Shown one piece after another: positions 1 to 9,083 of a stretch of DNA of 64,000 nucleotides (position 1 is its first letter; the number at the start of each line of letters is the position of its first letter). Below the pieces are notes generated by a model, which made no database searches, had not been told where the DNA came from, and was given only the letters and a program-made list of their open reading frames with translations. The position numbers were made by a program, and so were the translations under genes. Origin of the DNA: Veillonella tobetsuensis (GTDB lineage Bacteria > Bacillota > Negativicutes > Veillonellales > Veillonellaceae); NCBI RefSeq assembly GCF_001078375.1, contig NZ_BBXI01000014.1:163332-227331 (forward strand). Direction: 5' to 3'.

Positions 1-1574
1 TGGTATACAGTACCTTCTGGTAAACGTTTTGTATTATGAACCTCTACCTTGCCCATTGGACCAACGATAAAGCCCGTATCGCCTAATTGACCGCCCCCTT
101 CTGCATGGAATGGAGTAGTGCGAACAATTACAGTAATTTCATCGCCATCAGCAGCTGTTTGTAAGCGTTCAGAACCTTTACCAATCATCAATACAGAGGA
201 TGCTTTAATAGCTTCATCTTCAAGAAGTTCTTCATCTTTTAAGAATGTAATATCTGGTGTTGCTACCTTTGCATCTTCTTTTACACGTGCTTCACGAGCG
301 CGTTCACGTTGTTCTTTCATGGCAGCTTCAAAGCCTTCATGGTCGATTGTGAAACCACGTTCACCGGCGATTTCCTCTGTCAATTCCCAAGGGAATCCAT
401 ATGTATCATATAATTTGAATACTTCAGAACCAGGAACTACAGTCGCTTTTTCAGCATCTAATGTATCGATTAAGGAGTTCAACAACTCAAGACCTTGTTC
501 CAATGTTTGGTTGAAACGTTCTTCTTCGTTTTGAACTACACGTTTTACAAAATCTTGTTTTTCTGCAATGGATTTAATGCCAGGGCCAAGGATTTCTACA
601 ACTACATCAACAAGCGGTGTTAAGAAGATACCGTCAATGCCAAGCAAACGACCATGACGCACGGCACGACGCAAGATACGGCGCAATACGTAGCCACGAC
701 CTTCGTTGGATGGTAATACACCATCGGAAATCAATGCTGTTACAGCACGAGCATGGTCAGCGATAACCTTCAAAGATACGTCTGTATTTGGGTTTTCGTT
801 ATATGTAACACCAGCACGTTTTGCGGTAGCTTCGATGATTGGATAAATCAAATCTGTTTCAAAGTTTGTTTTGCAGCCTTGCAATACAGAAGCCAATCGT
901 TCAAGACCAGCACCTGTATCGATGTTTTTATGTTGCAATGGCTCATATGTGCCATCTGGCATTTTATTGAATTGCGTGAACACAAGATTCCAGATTTCAA
1001 GATATCGATCGCAATCGCAGCCTGGTGCACAGTTAGAATCATCACAGCCATGTTCAGGGCCTTGGTCGAAGAAAATTTCACTATCTGGACCACATGGACC
1101 TTCACCGATTTCCCAGAAGTTGTCTTCTAAGCGGGAAATGTGGCTTTCTTCTACGCCACAATCGTTATGCCATGTATCATATGCCTCTTGATCATCTGGA
1201 TATACCGTAACATATAATCTGTTTTTGTCGAGCTTAATAACCTCTGTTAAGAACTCCCATGCCCAGTGAATCGCTTCTTTTTTAAAGTAATCACCAAAGG
1301 AGAAGTTACCAAGCATTTCAAAGAATGTATGGTGACGTGCTGTGCGACCTACATTTTCAAGATCACCAGTACGCATACTTTTTTGACTTGTTGTAATACG
1401 ACGACAAGGAGGTACCAATTTACCTGTAAAGAAAGGCTTTAATGGCGCCATACCTGCCCCAATCAATAATAGAGACGGATCGTTTTCTGGGATAAGAGAA
1501 AAACTTTCTAATTTTAAATGTCCTTTGCTTTCAAAAAACTGCAAGTATGCTTGACGCAGTTCATTACCTTTCAT
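1..1574 (-). CDS. alaS: alanine--tRNA ligase, 5' part (runs off left edge)
   Basis: Class II synthetase that charges tRNA-Ala in the cytosol. The first 524 residues are present; the rest of the editing domain and the C-Ala domain lie outside the window. The N-terminal catalytic core shows RTGDLENVG followed by HHTFFEMLGNFSFGDYF, typical of AlaRS. Near residue 490 the editing domain begins with FHAEGGGQLGDTG. The ATG at 1574 is preceded by a strong AGGAGG. The 278-base gap upstream (1575-1852) holds no gene, only the terminator of the next gene and a TATAAT-like hexamer at 1607-1612 without a convincing -35. No T-box features were seen. Confidence 0.97.
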   Translation of the reverse strand, partial: MKGNELRQAYLQFFESKGHLKLESFSLIPENDPSLLLIGAGMAPLKPFFTGKLVPPCRRITTSQKSMRTGDLENVGRTARHHTFFEMLGNFSFGDYFKKEAIHWAWEFLTEVIKLDKNRLYVTVYPDDQEAYDTWHNDCGVEESHISRLEDNFWEIGEGPCGPDSEIFFDQGPEHGCDDSNCAPGCDCDRYLEIWNLVFTQFNKMPDGTYEPLQHKNIDTGAGLERLASVLQGCKTNFETDLIYPIIEATAKRAGVTYNENPNTDVSLKVIADHARAVTALISDGVLPSNEGRGYVLRRILRRAVRHGRLLGIDGIFLTPLVDVVVEILGPGIKSIAEKQDFVKRVVQNEEERFNQTLEQGLELLNSLIDTLDAEKATVVPGSEVFKLYDTYGFPWELTEEIAGERGFTIDHEGFEAAMKEQRERAREARVKEDAKVATPDITFLKDEELLEDEAIKASSVLMIGKGSERLQTAADGDEITVIVRTTPFHAEGGGQLGDTGFIVGPMGKVEVHNTKRLPEGTVY

Positions 1575-1751
1575 GTGTATATTCCTCCTAAAATAATTTA
1601 CTCTTAATTATAACGTAAAATACAGAGAAAATCTATTACAACCTCTATTTATCCTTATATAATTGACTATCATTAGCCATGAATATTCTTTACGATTATA
1701 GTTAAGATAGATATAGAGATACATATAGATAATTAGCAATATAACATACAG

Positions 1752-1803
1752 AAAAGAGGTTATACAAATCAACAAAACTTAATTGATTCGTATAACCCCT
1801 CTT
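1752..1803 (-). terminator. terminator of the NlpC/P60 gene
   Basis: On the minus strand a long inverted repeat (AGAGG-GTTATAC-AATCAA and its complement) ends in CCTCTTTTCT. It lies about 50 bases past the NlpC/P60 stop codon and upstream of alaS. It is a probable intrinsic terminator, although the U tract is short. Confidence 0.7.
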
Positions 1804-1852
1804 ATGGCTTATATAGTTCGCCAATGGATTCCATTGTGGGAATACCAGGATA

Positions 1853-2647
1853 TTACATAACGCGTTTAGCGCCGATATAACGTTCACCCCAATAGCCTGT
1901 GTCAAGATCAGCAACTGCTACGCCACGACTGGATGTAGCACTGATAAATTGACCATTGCCGATGTAAATGCCGGAATGAGATGGACCTGGTTCATATGTT
2001 TCAAAGAATACAAGGTCGCCAGCCTTAAGGTTTGCACGAGATACAGATGTACCTACATTGTATTGCTCATCCGCTAGACGTGGCAAAGCAATGCCTTGTT
2101 TCGCGAATACGTATTTAACATAACCGGAGCAGTCGAAACCGCTAGGTGTAGTACCGCCAAACACATAAGGAACGCCACGATATTTGTCAGCTTCCGCTAA
2201 AATAGCGTGAATGTTGCTTGGTGTTTGCACCTTTTTCAAGTTATTCAATTTAACGTTTTGGCCTGCAAGACGTTTAGATTGTGCATTTTGATTTGTGAAA
2301 GCAGATTTTGTTGCTACTGCTTTTGTAGCTGCATTATTAGACAATACTGCCTTAGTTGTACGAGGAGCACCCATCAACGCATTGTACGTTGCTGGTCCAA
2401 TAATACCATCTACAGGTAAACCACGATCTTGTTGGAACAGGCGTACAGCCCATTTTGTTTCCTTACCATACACACCATTTTTATCGGTTGCATTGTAGCC
2501 GTGTTTAATTAATTGTTGTTGTACAGCAATTACGTTTTTACCTTTATCACCATATTGTAATGTTGTGGCACTTGCCATCGCAGTGGTAGCGCACACAAAC
2601 GTTAATGTTAATGCCGCAATTTTACTCTTACTATATTTTGACTTCAT
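1853..2647 (-). CDS. secreted peptidoglycan-binding NlpC/P60 hydrolase
   Basis: Predicted cell-wall peptidase of 264 residues. Residues 1-28 form a Sec signal peptide (basic start, hydrophobic core, ASA end). Residues about 30-92 are a PG_binding_1 domain. A lysine/asparagine-rich linker follows to about 145, then an NlpC/P60 domain (about 148-264). The nucleophile Cys173 (FDCSG) and His224 (SHSGIYIG) are visible. The third catalytic position, usually His, Asn or Gln, is Ser236 (FISATSS). NlpC/P60 enzymes usually cut the stem-peptide link between D-Glu and diaminopimelate; the exact substrate here is not shown. It is a single-gene unit with its own terminator. The ATG follows an AGGAAGG ribosome site. 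Confidence 0.9.
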   Translation of the reverse strand: MKSKYSKSKIAALTLTFVCATTAMASATTLQYGDKGKNVIAVQQQLIKHGYNATDKNGVYGKETKWAVRLFQQDRGLPVDGIIGPATYNALMGAPRTTKAVLSNNAATKAVATKSAFTNQNAQSKRLAGQNVKLNNLKKVQTPSNIHAILAEADKYRGVPYVFGGTTPSGFDCSGYVKYVFAKQGIALPRLADEQYNVGTSVSRANLKAGDLVFFETYEPGPSHSGIYIGNGQFISATSSRGVAVADLDTGYWGERYIGAKRVM

Positions 2648-2731
2648 ATTCTGCCTTCCTATACTTTAAAGTGAGTTTATTTATTCAAAATATACTAACC
2701 GTCTCATTATTTGCATATCCAACAAATACAG

Positions 2732-3742
2732 CTAGTCTTTATTTTCTTCAGGGCCAGGTACTTGATTGGCTATAAATACATCAGCTTTTGATGGTTCATA
2801 AGCTATTTCTGGATTTTCACCATCAAAATTTATAGCAGCTTTCACCCAATATAAAGGACGTTGTTTTACCTCTTCGAATACGCGTCCTACGTATTCACCA
2901 ATGATACCAAGTCCTACTAATTGGATTCCGCCGATAAACAATATGGACACGCCCAAGGTGGTCCACCCATTTAATGCTTGCCCCGTTAAGTACACATAGA
3001 GTAAATGTAGAATCAAGAGAAAACTCAAGCCACCACATAATACACCTACGTACAAAGCCGCACGCAATGGTACGCGAGAAAACGCTGTAACCCCATCAAG
3101 AGCAAAGCGAATCATTTTACGTACACTAAATTTCGAAACACCTGCAAAGCGAGGTGGCGCTACAAAGTGAAGTTCTGCTTGGCGATAACCAAGGGCCCCC
3201 ACGATACCACGCAAGAAACGTCCATGTTCACGGAAATGTTTCAATGTTTCTAGCGACTTACGATTCATTAAACGGAAATCAGATCCCCCTTCTACGATGG
3301 GAACATCTGCCATTTTATTCATCAGCTTATAATAATATTTAGAAGTAAAGGATTTTGCCCAGCTGGCATCCTCTGTAGAGTCTCGAATGGTGCGCACTAC
3401 ATCATACCCATTCTCCCACAACCGTATGAGTTCTGGAATTAATGCTGGTGGATGTTGCATATCACCGTCCATCGTAATTACTGCATCCCCTTTGGCGTAA
3501 TCAAGACCACAAGTCAATGCAGTTTGATGTCCAAAGTTTCGCGCTAATAAAACGACTTTAACACGAGCATCTAATTTTGCAATTTCTCGCAAAATAACGA
3601 CCGATGAATCTGTAGATCCATCATCAACATAGATAAGTTCATATTCATATGATAGGCCTGACATAACCTTTGTTACGGCATTGTAAAAAATAGCTATATT
3701 TTCTTCTTCATTATATACAGGCACAACAATTGAAATTAACAT
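2732..3742 (-). CDS. membrane glycosyltransferase family 2 (GtrB/ArnC/DPM1-like)
   Basis: A GT-A fold glycosyltransferase of 336 residues, probably moving a sugar from a nucleotide donor to polyprenyl phosphate at the inner membrane face. The N terminus begins with the family motif ISIVVPVYNEEENI. The donor-binding DDGSTD lies at 40-45 and the metal-binding DGD at 92-94 (MDGDMQHPP). Two transmembrane helices lie near 229-253 and 262-286, as in GtrB and the bactoprenol glucosyltransferases. No flippase or tailoring partner is adjacent, so the glycan is unknown. GGAGG lies four bases before the ATG, a rather short spacing. The gap to the next gene (3743-3988) is AT-rich and empty as far as I can see. 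Confidence 0.88.
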   Translation of the reverse strand: MLISIVVPVYNEEENIAIFYNAVTKVMSGLSYEYELIYVDDGSTDSSVVILREIAKLDARVKVVLLARNFGHQTALTCGLDYAKGDAVITMDGDMQHPPALIPELIRLWENGYDVVRTIRDSTEDASWAKSFTSKYYYKLMNKMADVPIVEGGSDFRLMNRKSLETLKHFREHGRFLRGIVGALGYRQAELHFVAPPRFAGVSKFSVRKMIRFALDGVTAFSRVPLRAALYVGVLCGGLSFLLILHLLYVYLTGQALNGWTTLGVSILFIGGIQLVGLGIIGEYVGRVFEEVKQRPLYWVKAAINFDGENPEIAYEPSKADVFIANQVPGPEENKD

Positions 3743-3988
3743 ATATCCTCCGTCGATTACCTTTATATTTTACAGTCAAATAGTCAATATAGGCAAATCT
3801 AAAAGGTTAACAATAGCGAAGATGAACCCCATAAATCCAGTAAATAAGCGGTTTTATTAAATTTCGAGGTTTATTCTCTTCATTTTTATTTATTATTATA
3901 ACAACTTATTAGTAATACACTTATTTATTAAAAAGTTATATTTATACAGTTTTATACACACTATATAAATAGGTGTTAAACCCTGATT

Positions 3989-4366
3989 TTATAGCCCTGC
4001 CGCATCAATCCATGTAGTAAGATCCTCTTCCGCAGTTATGATATCCTCATCATATGCTCCTACAACCTCAGGGTACCGAGATACTTCTACAGTGTGAAGA
4101 ATTGAGTCATCACGGCCATTTTTGTAGGTACCAATCCAAATTCCAGAAAACTGCGACTCGTACCACTCTACTGGTTGGTCTGTTTCATTAAAGTTAATCG
4201 TAATATGTCCACGACCTAATGTTTCTAGTACCTCTACCTGCTCTTCTTCAGTAAGACCGGTTTTCTCAATATATATGGAATAGGTTTCACCTGTTTCACG
4301 TAATTGCTTTAATGCTTGACGTAATTCATTCAATATAGCACGCACATTATTATAATTCTCTATCAT
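3989..4366 (-). CDS. HupH/HyaF C-terminal-domain hydrogenase accessory protein
   Basis: Small protein of 125 residues and last gene of the [NiFe]-hydrogenase operon. The pattern LGRGHITI...W..SQFSGIWIG.Y..GRDDSILHTVEVSRYPEVV matches what I recall of the HupH/HyaF C-terminal domain, which helps mature the small subunit of uptake hydrogenases. Full HyaF/HupH proteins are about twice this length, so this is a stand-alone C-terminal domain. An acidic C terminus follows. The ATG has AGGAGGG just upstream. The gene starts 68 bases after the protease stop, which fits one operon. The assignment rests on motif memory plus context. Confidence 0.72.
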   Translation of the reverse strand: MIENYNNVRAILNELRQALKQLRETGETYSIYIEKTGLTEEEQVEVLETLGRGHITINFNETDQPVEWYESQFSGIWIGTYKNGRDDSILHTVEVSRYPEVVGAYDEDIITAEEDLTTWIDAAGL

Positions 4367-4434
4367 GCCATCCCTCCTCTCTTGTTAGTATCTTTTAACT
4401 TATTTAATCTATAAATACGTTTATCTATCAGATC

Positions 4435-5010
4435 TTATTTAGGTTCTATTTGTATGCCCCAGCCGCGAAGCACAGAAAGCACACGAGCCTTCACCTCTGG
4501 TAAGGCCTGTTGCACAGCTGCACTTGGTGCAAATCCAATTTCTAAGGATTCTGGCTCTACGCCAATGACGATAGCATCCTCTAAAGGATTTTCCTGAATG
4601 GCACGAATACGCAATATATCCTGCATACCTACTTCGTGAACGGAAATATGGTCCGTAAAATATTGTTCCAATTCCCGATGTGGAAATTCATATACAGTCC
4701 CAGGATTTTTTCCACCATTGATAGCATCGATTAATAGAATTTTTTTCATGCCCCTCATATAGGTCAGCAGTTCCATGCCCATCGTGCCACCATCAATCAA
4801 GGTGACTTGAGGCGTGAAAGTATAATTAGCTTTTAAATCTTCTACGACATGAACGCCAAGGCCCTCATCGGTAAGTAAGATATTTCCTACCCCTAGAACC
4901 ACTATGGAGTTATCATAATCATCATAAATGGCTTGTAAATCAATACGCGGGCTCTCAGAGCCCGCGTATTCTTTCAAGCCACTGATGTTTTCAGTACTTG
5001 TATCAATCAT
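4435..5010 (-). CDS. hyaD: [NiFe]-hydrogenase maturation protease
   Basis: Endopeptidase that removes the C-terminal tail of the hydrogenase large subunit after nickel insertion. With the ATG at 5010 the protein has 191 residues and overlaps the cytochrome stop by 8 bases (ATGATTGA). The core shows VLGVGN (38-43), Glu49, Asp95 and His125 (SVHEVG), the usual nickel-sensing set. About 33 residues precede the core, whereas typical relatives start almost directly at the VLGVGN strand. This extension is encoded across a perfect palindrome (4942-4970). An earlier in-frame ATG at 5109 would lie deep in the cytochrome gene and is less likely. Confidence 0.92.
   Translation of the reverse strand: MIDTSTENISGLKEYAGSESPRIDLQAIYDDYDNSIVVLGVGNILLTDEGLGVHVVEDLKANYTFTPQVTLIDGGTMGMELLTYMRGMKKILLIDAINGGKNPGTVYEFPHRELEQYFTDHISVHEVGMQDILRIRAIQENPLEDAIVIGVEPESLEIGFAPSAAVQQALPEVKARVLSVLRGWGIQIEPK
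4942..4970. repeat. perfect 14-bp-arm palindrome inside hyaD 5' end
   Basis: Arms 4942-4955 and 4957-4970 are exact reverse complements around one central base, and the inner part is G+C rich (GCGGGCTCT). The palindrome lies 41-69 bases downstream of the hyaD start, in the N-terminal extension. The RNA would form a very stable hairpin at the cytochrome/protease junction. No U tract follows, so it is not a standard terminator. Confidence 0.85.
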
Positions 5011-5812
5011 CTTCTTGTAATTCTCTTTCTCTTGGATCGTCAGGATTGCTTGGACGATATGTTGTGCCAGATGGTTTTTCGATACGTTCACCACGCCGGC
5101 GTTTACCATTGAGGTCCTCTAAATCAATTGGATCATGAGCATAATACTTCATGCCAGAAACCATAGCAGATACTTCGCCAGATTCTTCCATAACGTCTTC
5201 TCGGAATGCCATGTATACGTGAACAATAGTAAAGAACAAGAATCCCCATGCAATATAGTGATGGATTAAATGAACCTTATATTCACCACCGAACATTGTA
5301 ACCAATGGTGCAAATATAGAACCTAAAATACCATTTGGATTAATCATGGAATACATTGTAATACCGGTGATGATTTCAAAGAAGAACATGATATACACCA
5401 TCAAATACGCCGTTCTCGCCAAGGAGTTACGAAGCCAGTGATGTTCATGTTTTTGAGGAATCATCAAATAGTGCAATGTAGTTTCTCGAAGACCGTACCA
5501 ATATCGTTTTTGACGGAATTTAGGTAATAATCTATCGCCGCGATTATAGAAACCGCCCGCCACACGGAAGATAAAGGAGAATGTTAAAATAGCTCCAGCA
5601 GTGAAGTGAATACGGCGCATAGTCTCCATAGAGAACCAACCATCTATTGCAAAGGTTGGTTCAGGATTACCTGTAATCGCCGCAAAGCCTGGGTCACCGA
5701 TATATAGACCAGTCCAGAACAATGCAGTTACGCTAAGCACCATAGTCCAGTGGAATATACGCAGCCATAAACTAAATACGACATACGCTTTTTTGTCAGT
5801 ATGTATTAACAT
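5003..5812 (-). CDS. hyaC: Ni/Fe-hydrogenase b-type cytochrome subunit
   Basis: Membrane di-heme cytochrome b of 269 residues that anchors the hydrogenase and passes electrons from H2 to the quinone pool. Four transmembrane helices lie near 12-37, 68-88, 126-155 and 180-203. Candidate heme ligands His21, His69, His184/185 and His198 are in or next to these helices. It sits between the large subunit and the maturation protease, the usual hya/hup order. The C-terminal tail of about 60 residues is charged and probably cytoplasmic. Confidence 0.93.
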   Translation of the reverse strand: MLIHTDKKAYVVFSLWLRIFHWTMVLSVTALFWTGLYIGDPGFAAITGNPEPTFAIDGWFSMETMRRIHFTAGAILTFSFIFRVAGGFYNRGDRLLPKFRQKRYWYGLRETTLHYLMIPQKHEHHWLRNSLARTAYLMVYIMFFFEIITGITMYSMINPNGILGSIFAPLVTMFGGEYKVHLIHHYIAWGFLFFTIVHVYMAFREDVMEESGEVSAMVSGMKYYAHDPIDLEDLNGKRRRGERIEKPSGTTYRPSNPDDPRERELQEDD

Positions 5813-5826
5813 AAGCCCACCACCCT

Positions 5827-7728
5827 TTATTTACACAATGCATCGGTATTGACGGAAACAATCTTTTCGCCTTTTTTATTGTATAAATGGGTTGCACATG
5901 CGAGACATGGGTCGAAGGAGTGAATTACCTTCAAGATTTCAAGTGGTTTATCCGCAATTTTAACGTGTGTATCAATCATGGAATCTTCGTATGCGCCATG
6001 TTCATTGGCAGCTGTCTTAGGACATGCATTCCACGTGGATGGTACGATACATTGATAGTTTGCAGAACGACCATCTTTGATGTGAATCCAGTGACCCAAA
6101 CCACCGCGAGGTGCATCTACAAGACCAACACCTTTTGCATCTTTAGACCATGTGTTAGGTTCAAATTTAGTCATATCCGCAACGGCAGTATCACCATTTT
6201 TAATATTGGTAACAAGTTTATTATAGAAATATTGGCTAATATTTGCTGCCACTTGTGCATCAAGACCACGACATGCTGTACGACCAACCATTGTTGTCAT
6301 CCACACATGAGCTGGTACACCCAATACTTGAGATACTGTATCGATTTGGCGAACAATCATCGCTTCTGCCCAAGTTGGGTCTTTAATGATACCCTGTTTT
6401 ACCTTTGTATAGACTACAATGTATTTTGCTAATGGGCCGACCTCTGCAGTTTTACCTTTGAAAGTCGGGGATTTAATCCAAGAGTATTTTTTATCTTCAT
6501 CAAGGAATTCCCATTTTTCTTTTGTACCAGATTTAGGGCCTGTGAATTTAGGTTCAGTCACACCATCAATGGGATGAAGTGTGCTTGTACCATTTGGATA
6601 CGTAAACCAGGAATGATCAACCTCTTCGCTAAGGTATTGTGGATCCATGAAATCCTTACCTTCTAACGGAATAAATGTTGCCTTATCTACGCCAAGGGCA
6701 AAGTTCTCTACAACACCATTAGAGCGAACGATACATTTTTTGTGGTAATCGCCATCAGAAATGCCTGTATAAGACTCATCAGGATAGTCACCATAAGACA
6801 TAACGCGTTTTTTCGCAAGGCCACCACCATCGATCATGCCTTTTTCAACGTACATCTTACCAATTGCTAATAAGTCTGGTACATAGAAGTTGTCTACTAA
6901 ATCTTTAGCCAACGCAATAGATTGCTCTACTGCAGCAAGACGTTGTGTATTAATAGGTGCATTCATGTCATTCATAGAAATGGAACATGGCATGCCTCCA
7001 ATGATGTAATGTGGATGAGGGTTTTTACCACCGAATACAACGTGAGGAATTACGATGTCACGTTGACGGTCAAGAATATTCAAGTAATGGGATACAGCCA
7101 TTAAATGAACCTCTGGTGGCAACAAATTATAATCAGGGTGATCCCACCATTGGGCGGAGAAAATCCCCAATTGGCCGGACTCAACGATTTTCTTAACCTT
7201 TTGTTGTACCGCTGTAAAGTATGCAGTGGTAGCCTTAGGGAATTCTTTAGGATATGCAGAATCCTTGGATGCTGTTTCAGCAGGTGCTAAACCACTTACA
7301 TTGTAGGTTGCCAATACATCATTTTGTAATTGAGCTGTTTTTGCTGGATCAGCACTGAGAGCAGCTACAGGGCTCACCCAGTCAAGCGCATGCAAGTGAT
7401 AGAAATGTACGATATGGTCATGTACATCTAAGCAGCTGTGCATGATATTACGAATGTAGTTTGCATTTCTAGGTATAGTAATACCCAACGCATCTTCTAC
7501 AGCACGCAAAGACGCTAGTGCATGTGTTGTAGTACATACGCCACAAATACGTTGTACAAAAGCCCAAAGGTCGCGAGGGTCGCGGTCCTTTGCAACGAGT
7601 TCAATACCACGCCAAGCAGTACCAGAGGATAATGCGTCCTCTACTTTACCACTTGCTTCATCAACTTTTATTTCTACCCGTAAATGACCTTCAATACGGG
7701 AAATCGGATCTACTACTACGCGTTTCAT
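5827..7728 (-). CDS. hyaB: [NiFe]-hydrogenase large subunit (group 1 uptake type)
   Basis: Catalytic subunit of 633 residues carrying the NiFe(CN)2CO site. The N-terminal RICGVC (Cys62, Cys65) and C-terminal DPCLACATH (Cys608, Cys611, His614) supply the four metal-binding cysteines. Nineteen residues follow His614 and form the tail expected to be cut by the protease encoded downstream. The start at 7728 is chosen because AGGAGG sits 7 bases upstream; an ATG five codons earlier overlaps the small-subunit stop. It works with the small subunit on the outer face of the inner membrane. Confidence 0.97.
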   Translation of the reverse strand: MKRVVVDPISRIEGHLRVEIKVDEASGKVEDALSSGTAWRGIELVAKDRDPRDLWAFVQRICGVCTTTHALASLRAVEDALGITIPRNANYIRNIMHSCLDVHDHIVHFYHLHALDWVSPVAALSADPAKTAQLQNDVLATYNVSGLAPAETASKDSAYPKEFPKATTAYFTAVQQKVKKIVESGQLGIFSAQWWDHPDYNLLPPEVHLMAVSHYLNILDRQRDIVIPHVVFGGKNPHPHYIIGGMPCSISMNDMNAPINTQRLAAVEQSIALAKDLVDNFYVPDLLAIGKMYVEKGMIDGGGLAKKRVMSYGDYPDESYTGISDGDYHKKCIVRSNGVVENFALGVDKATFIPLEGKDFMDPQYLSEEVDHSWFTYPNGTSTLHPIDGVTEPKFTGPKSGTKEKWEFLDEDKKYSWIKSPTFKGKTAEVGPLAKYIVVYTKVKQGIIKDPTWAEAMIVRQIDTVSQVLGVPAHVWMTTMVGRTACRGLDAQVAANISQYFYNKLVTNIKNGDTAVADMTKFEPNTWSKDAKGVGLVDAPRGGLGHWIHIKDGRSANYQCIVPSTWNACPKTAANEHGAYEDSMIDTHVKIADKPLEILKVIHSFDPCLACATHLYNKKGEKIVSVNTDALCK

Positions 7729-7739
7729 TAGCGACCTCC

Positions 7740-8867
7740 TCAATTATTATGTTTCTTCTCATCCCACAAACCTTGTTCTTTCAAGCGTTTTTCCTCTTGA
7801 ATATCAATGTATTTATTGCGAACAAGGGTTGCAGCACCATGGACGATAACCGCCGCAGTAGCGCCAACAGCTGCTACTGTGCCGATTGTATCAGCCGTAG
7901 TAATGGTGTTTGCCAATGGAATATCAGGTAATCGTTTGTAGAATACGTCATTATCCCAAAAACCTTTTTCAGAGCAACCAATACAGCCGTGGCCGGATTG
8001 GATTGGGTAGGATAAACCATTCCACCAACGCAAATTACCACAAGAATTATATGTTTGAGGTCCACGACAACCTACTTTGTACAGGCACCAACCTGATTTA
8101 GATGCATCATCGTCAAATTTTTCAACGAAAAGACCGGAGTCAAAGAAGGCACGACGATAGCAAGTATCGTGAATACGATTGCCATAGAATTGTTTAGGAC
8201 GACCTTGAGAATCTAGAGGCGGAATTTGACCGAACAATGCATAGTGCATAACTACACCAGTCATAACCTCTGGAATTGGAGGACAGCCAGGAACCTTGAT
8301 AATAGGTTTACCAGATACAACAGAGGATACGGATACCGTGTTTGTTGGATTTGGTTTTGCTGCTTGAATACCACCCCAAGATGCACAGGAGCCATACTCG
8401 ATAATGGCCGCTGCACCTTTAGCAGCTTCTAATAAGGACTCCTTAAATGTACGGCCCCCTACTGTACAGTACACACCGTTTTCATCTAACGGAACGCCAC
8501 CTTCAACAGCAAGGATATATTTGCCATTTTTCTCAGCAATGATTTTTTTGAGGTGTTCCTCTAATGGTTCCCCAGATGCTGCAGCCAATGTATCATCATA
8601 TTCCAAAGAAATCATATTTAAAATTACATCGGATGTAAACGGTGAAGAAGAACGAATAAAGGATTCACTACAACCTGTACATTCATGACCATGAAGCCAA
8701 ATCACTGTAGGTAATTCTGTCGTTTCCGCAGCTTTTACCACCGTATTAAGCATGGTAGGTGGCAAACCTAAAATAGCAGTCAGTGCCACGCAAGACTTCA
8801 TAAATGTACGTCGACTGAGACGTCTCTCTTGAAAGAGAGTCCATAAACTGTTCACACGATTTTTCAT
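7740..8867 (-). CDS. hyaA: [NiFe]-hydrogenase small subunit, Tat-exported
   Basis: Iron-sulfur subunit of 375 residues that relays electrons from the NiFe site to cytochrome b. A twin-arginine signal (SRRTFMK, arginines 19-20) precedes a hydrophobic stretch and a VKAAE cleavage region, so the folded dimer should be exported by Tat. ECTGCSE starts the proximal cluster and further cysteine motifs follow. A C-terminal hydrophobic helix (NTITTADTIGTVAAVGAT onward) anchors the complex. The start at 8867 follows GAGGAGG; a start six codons earlier would overlap that site. First gene of the hydrogenase operon. The 216-base upstream gap holds the trx terminator and a TATAAT-like element but no clear regulator site. 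Confidence 0.96.
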   Translation of the reverse strand: MKNRVNSLWTLFQERRLSRRTFMKSCVALTAILGLPPTMLNTVVKAAETTELPTVIWLHGHECTGCSESFIRSSSPFTSDVILNMISLEYDDTLAAASGEPLEEHLKKIIAEKNGKYILAVEGGVPLDENGVYCTVGGRTFKESLLEAAKGAAAIIEYGSCASWGGIQAAKPNPTNTVSVSSVVSGKPIIKVPGCPPIPEVMTGVVMHYALFGQIPPLDSQGRPKQFYGNRIHDTCYRRAFFDSGLFVEKFDDDASKSGWCLYKVGCRGPQTYNSCGNLRWWNGLSYPIQSGHGCIGCSEKGFWDNDVFYKRLPDIPLANTITTADTIGTVAAVGATAAVIVHGAATLVRNKYIDIQEEKRLKEQGLWDEKKHNN

Positions 8868-9021
8868 GGAATACAGCCTCCTCACAACAACTTTGAAGCA
8901 ATATTTCTATATTACCTACTTAACTATTACTATCGAGAAATATCATCTCTTAATTAATTTATTATAACATTTTAATAATTATAAAACTATGACATAATAC
9001 TCAGTTCTCTATATGTTTATC

Positions 9022-9068
9022 AAAAAAAATGCCCAGCTAAGTAATTATTATAATTACCTAGCCAGGTG
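9022..9068 (-). terminator. intrinsic terminator downstream of thioredoxin
   Basis: On the minus strand an inverted repeat (GCTAGGTAATTA with TAATTACTTAGC) is followed by a run of eight T residues. It lies directly after the thioredoxin stop and before the hydrogenase operon. Confidence 0.85.
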
Positions 9069-9083
9069 TTATTCATGTATAAA

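Noticed and set aside
753..1191. Plus-strand reading frames within alaS
   Set aside because: They are antisense shadows of a highly conserved synthetase and have no ribosome sites.
5887..6432. Plus-strand reading frame of 181 codons in the hydrogenase large-subunit gene
   Set aside because: Antisense to a well-conserved catalytic subunit. Its composition (rich in Cys, Ile, Thr, His) is typical of a shadow frame.
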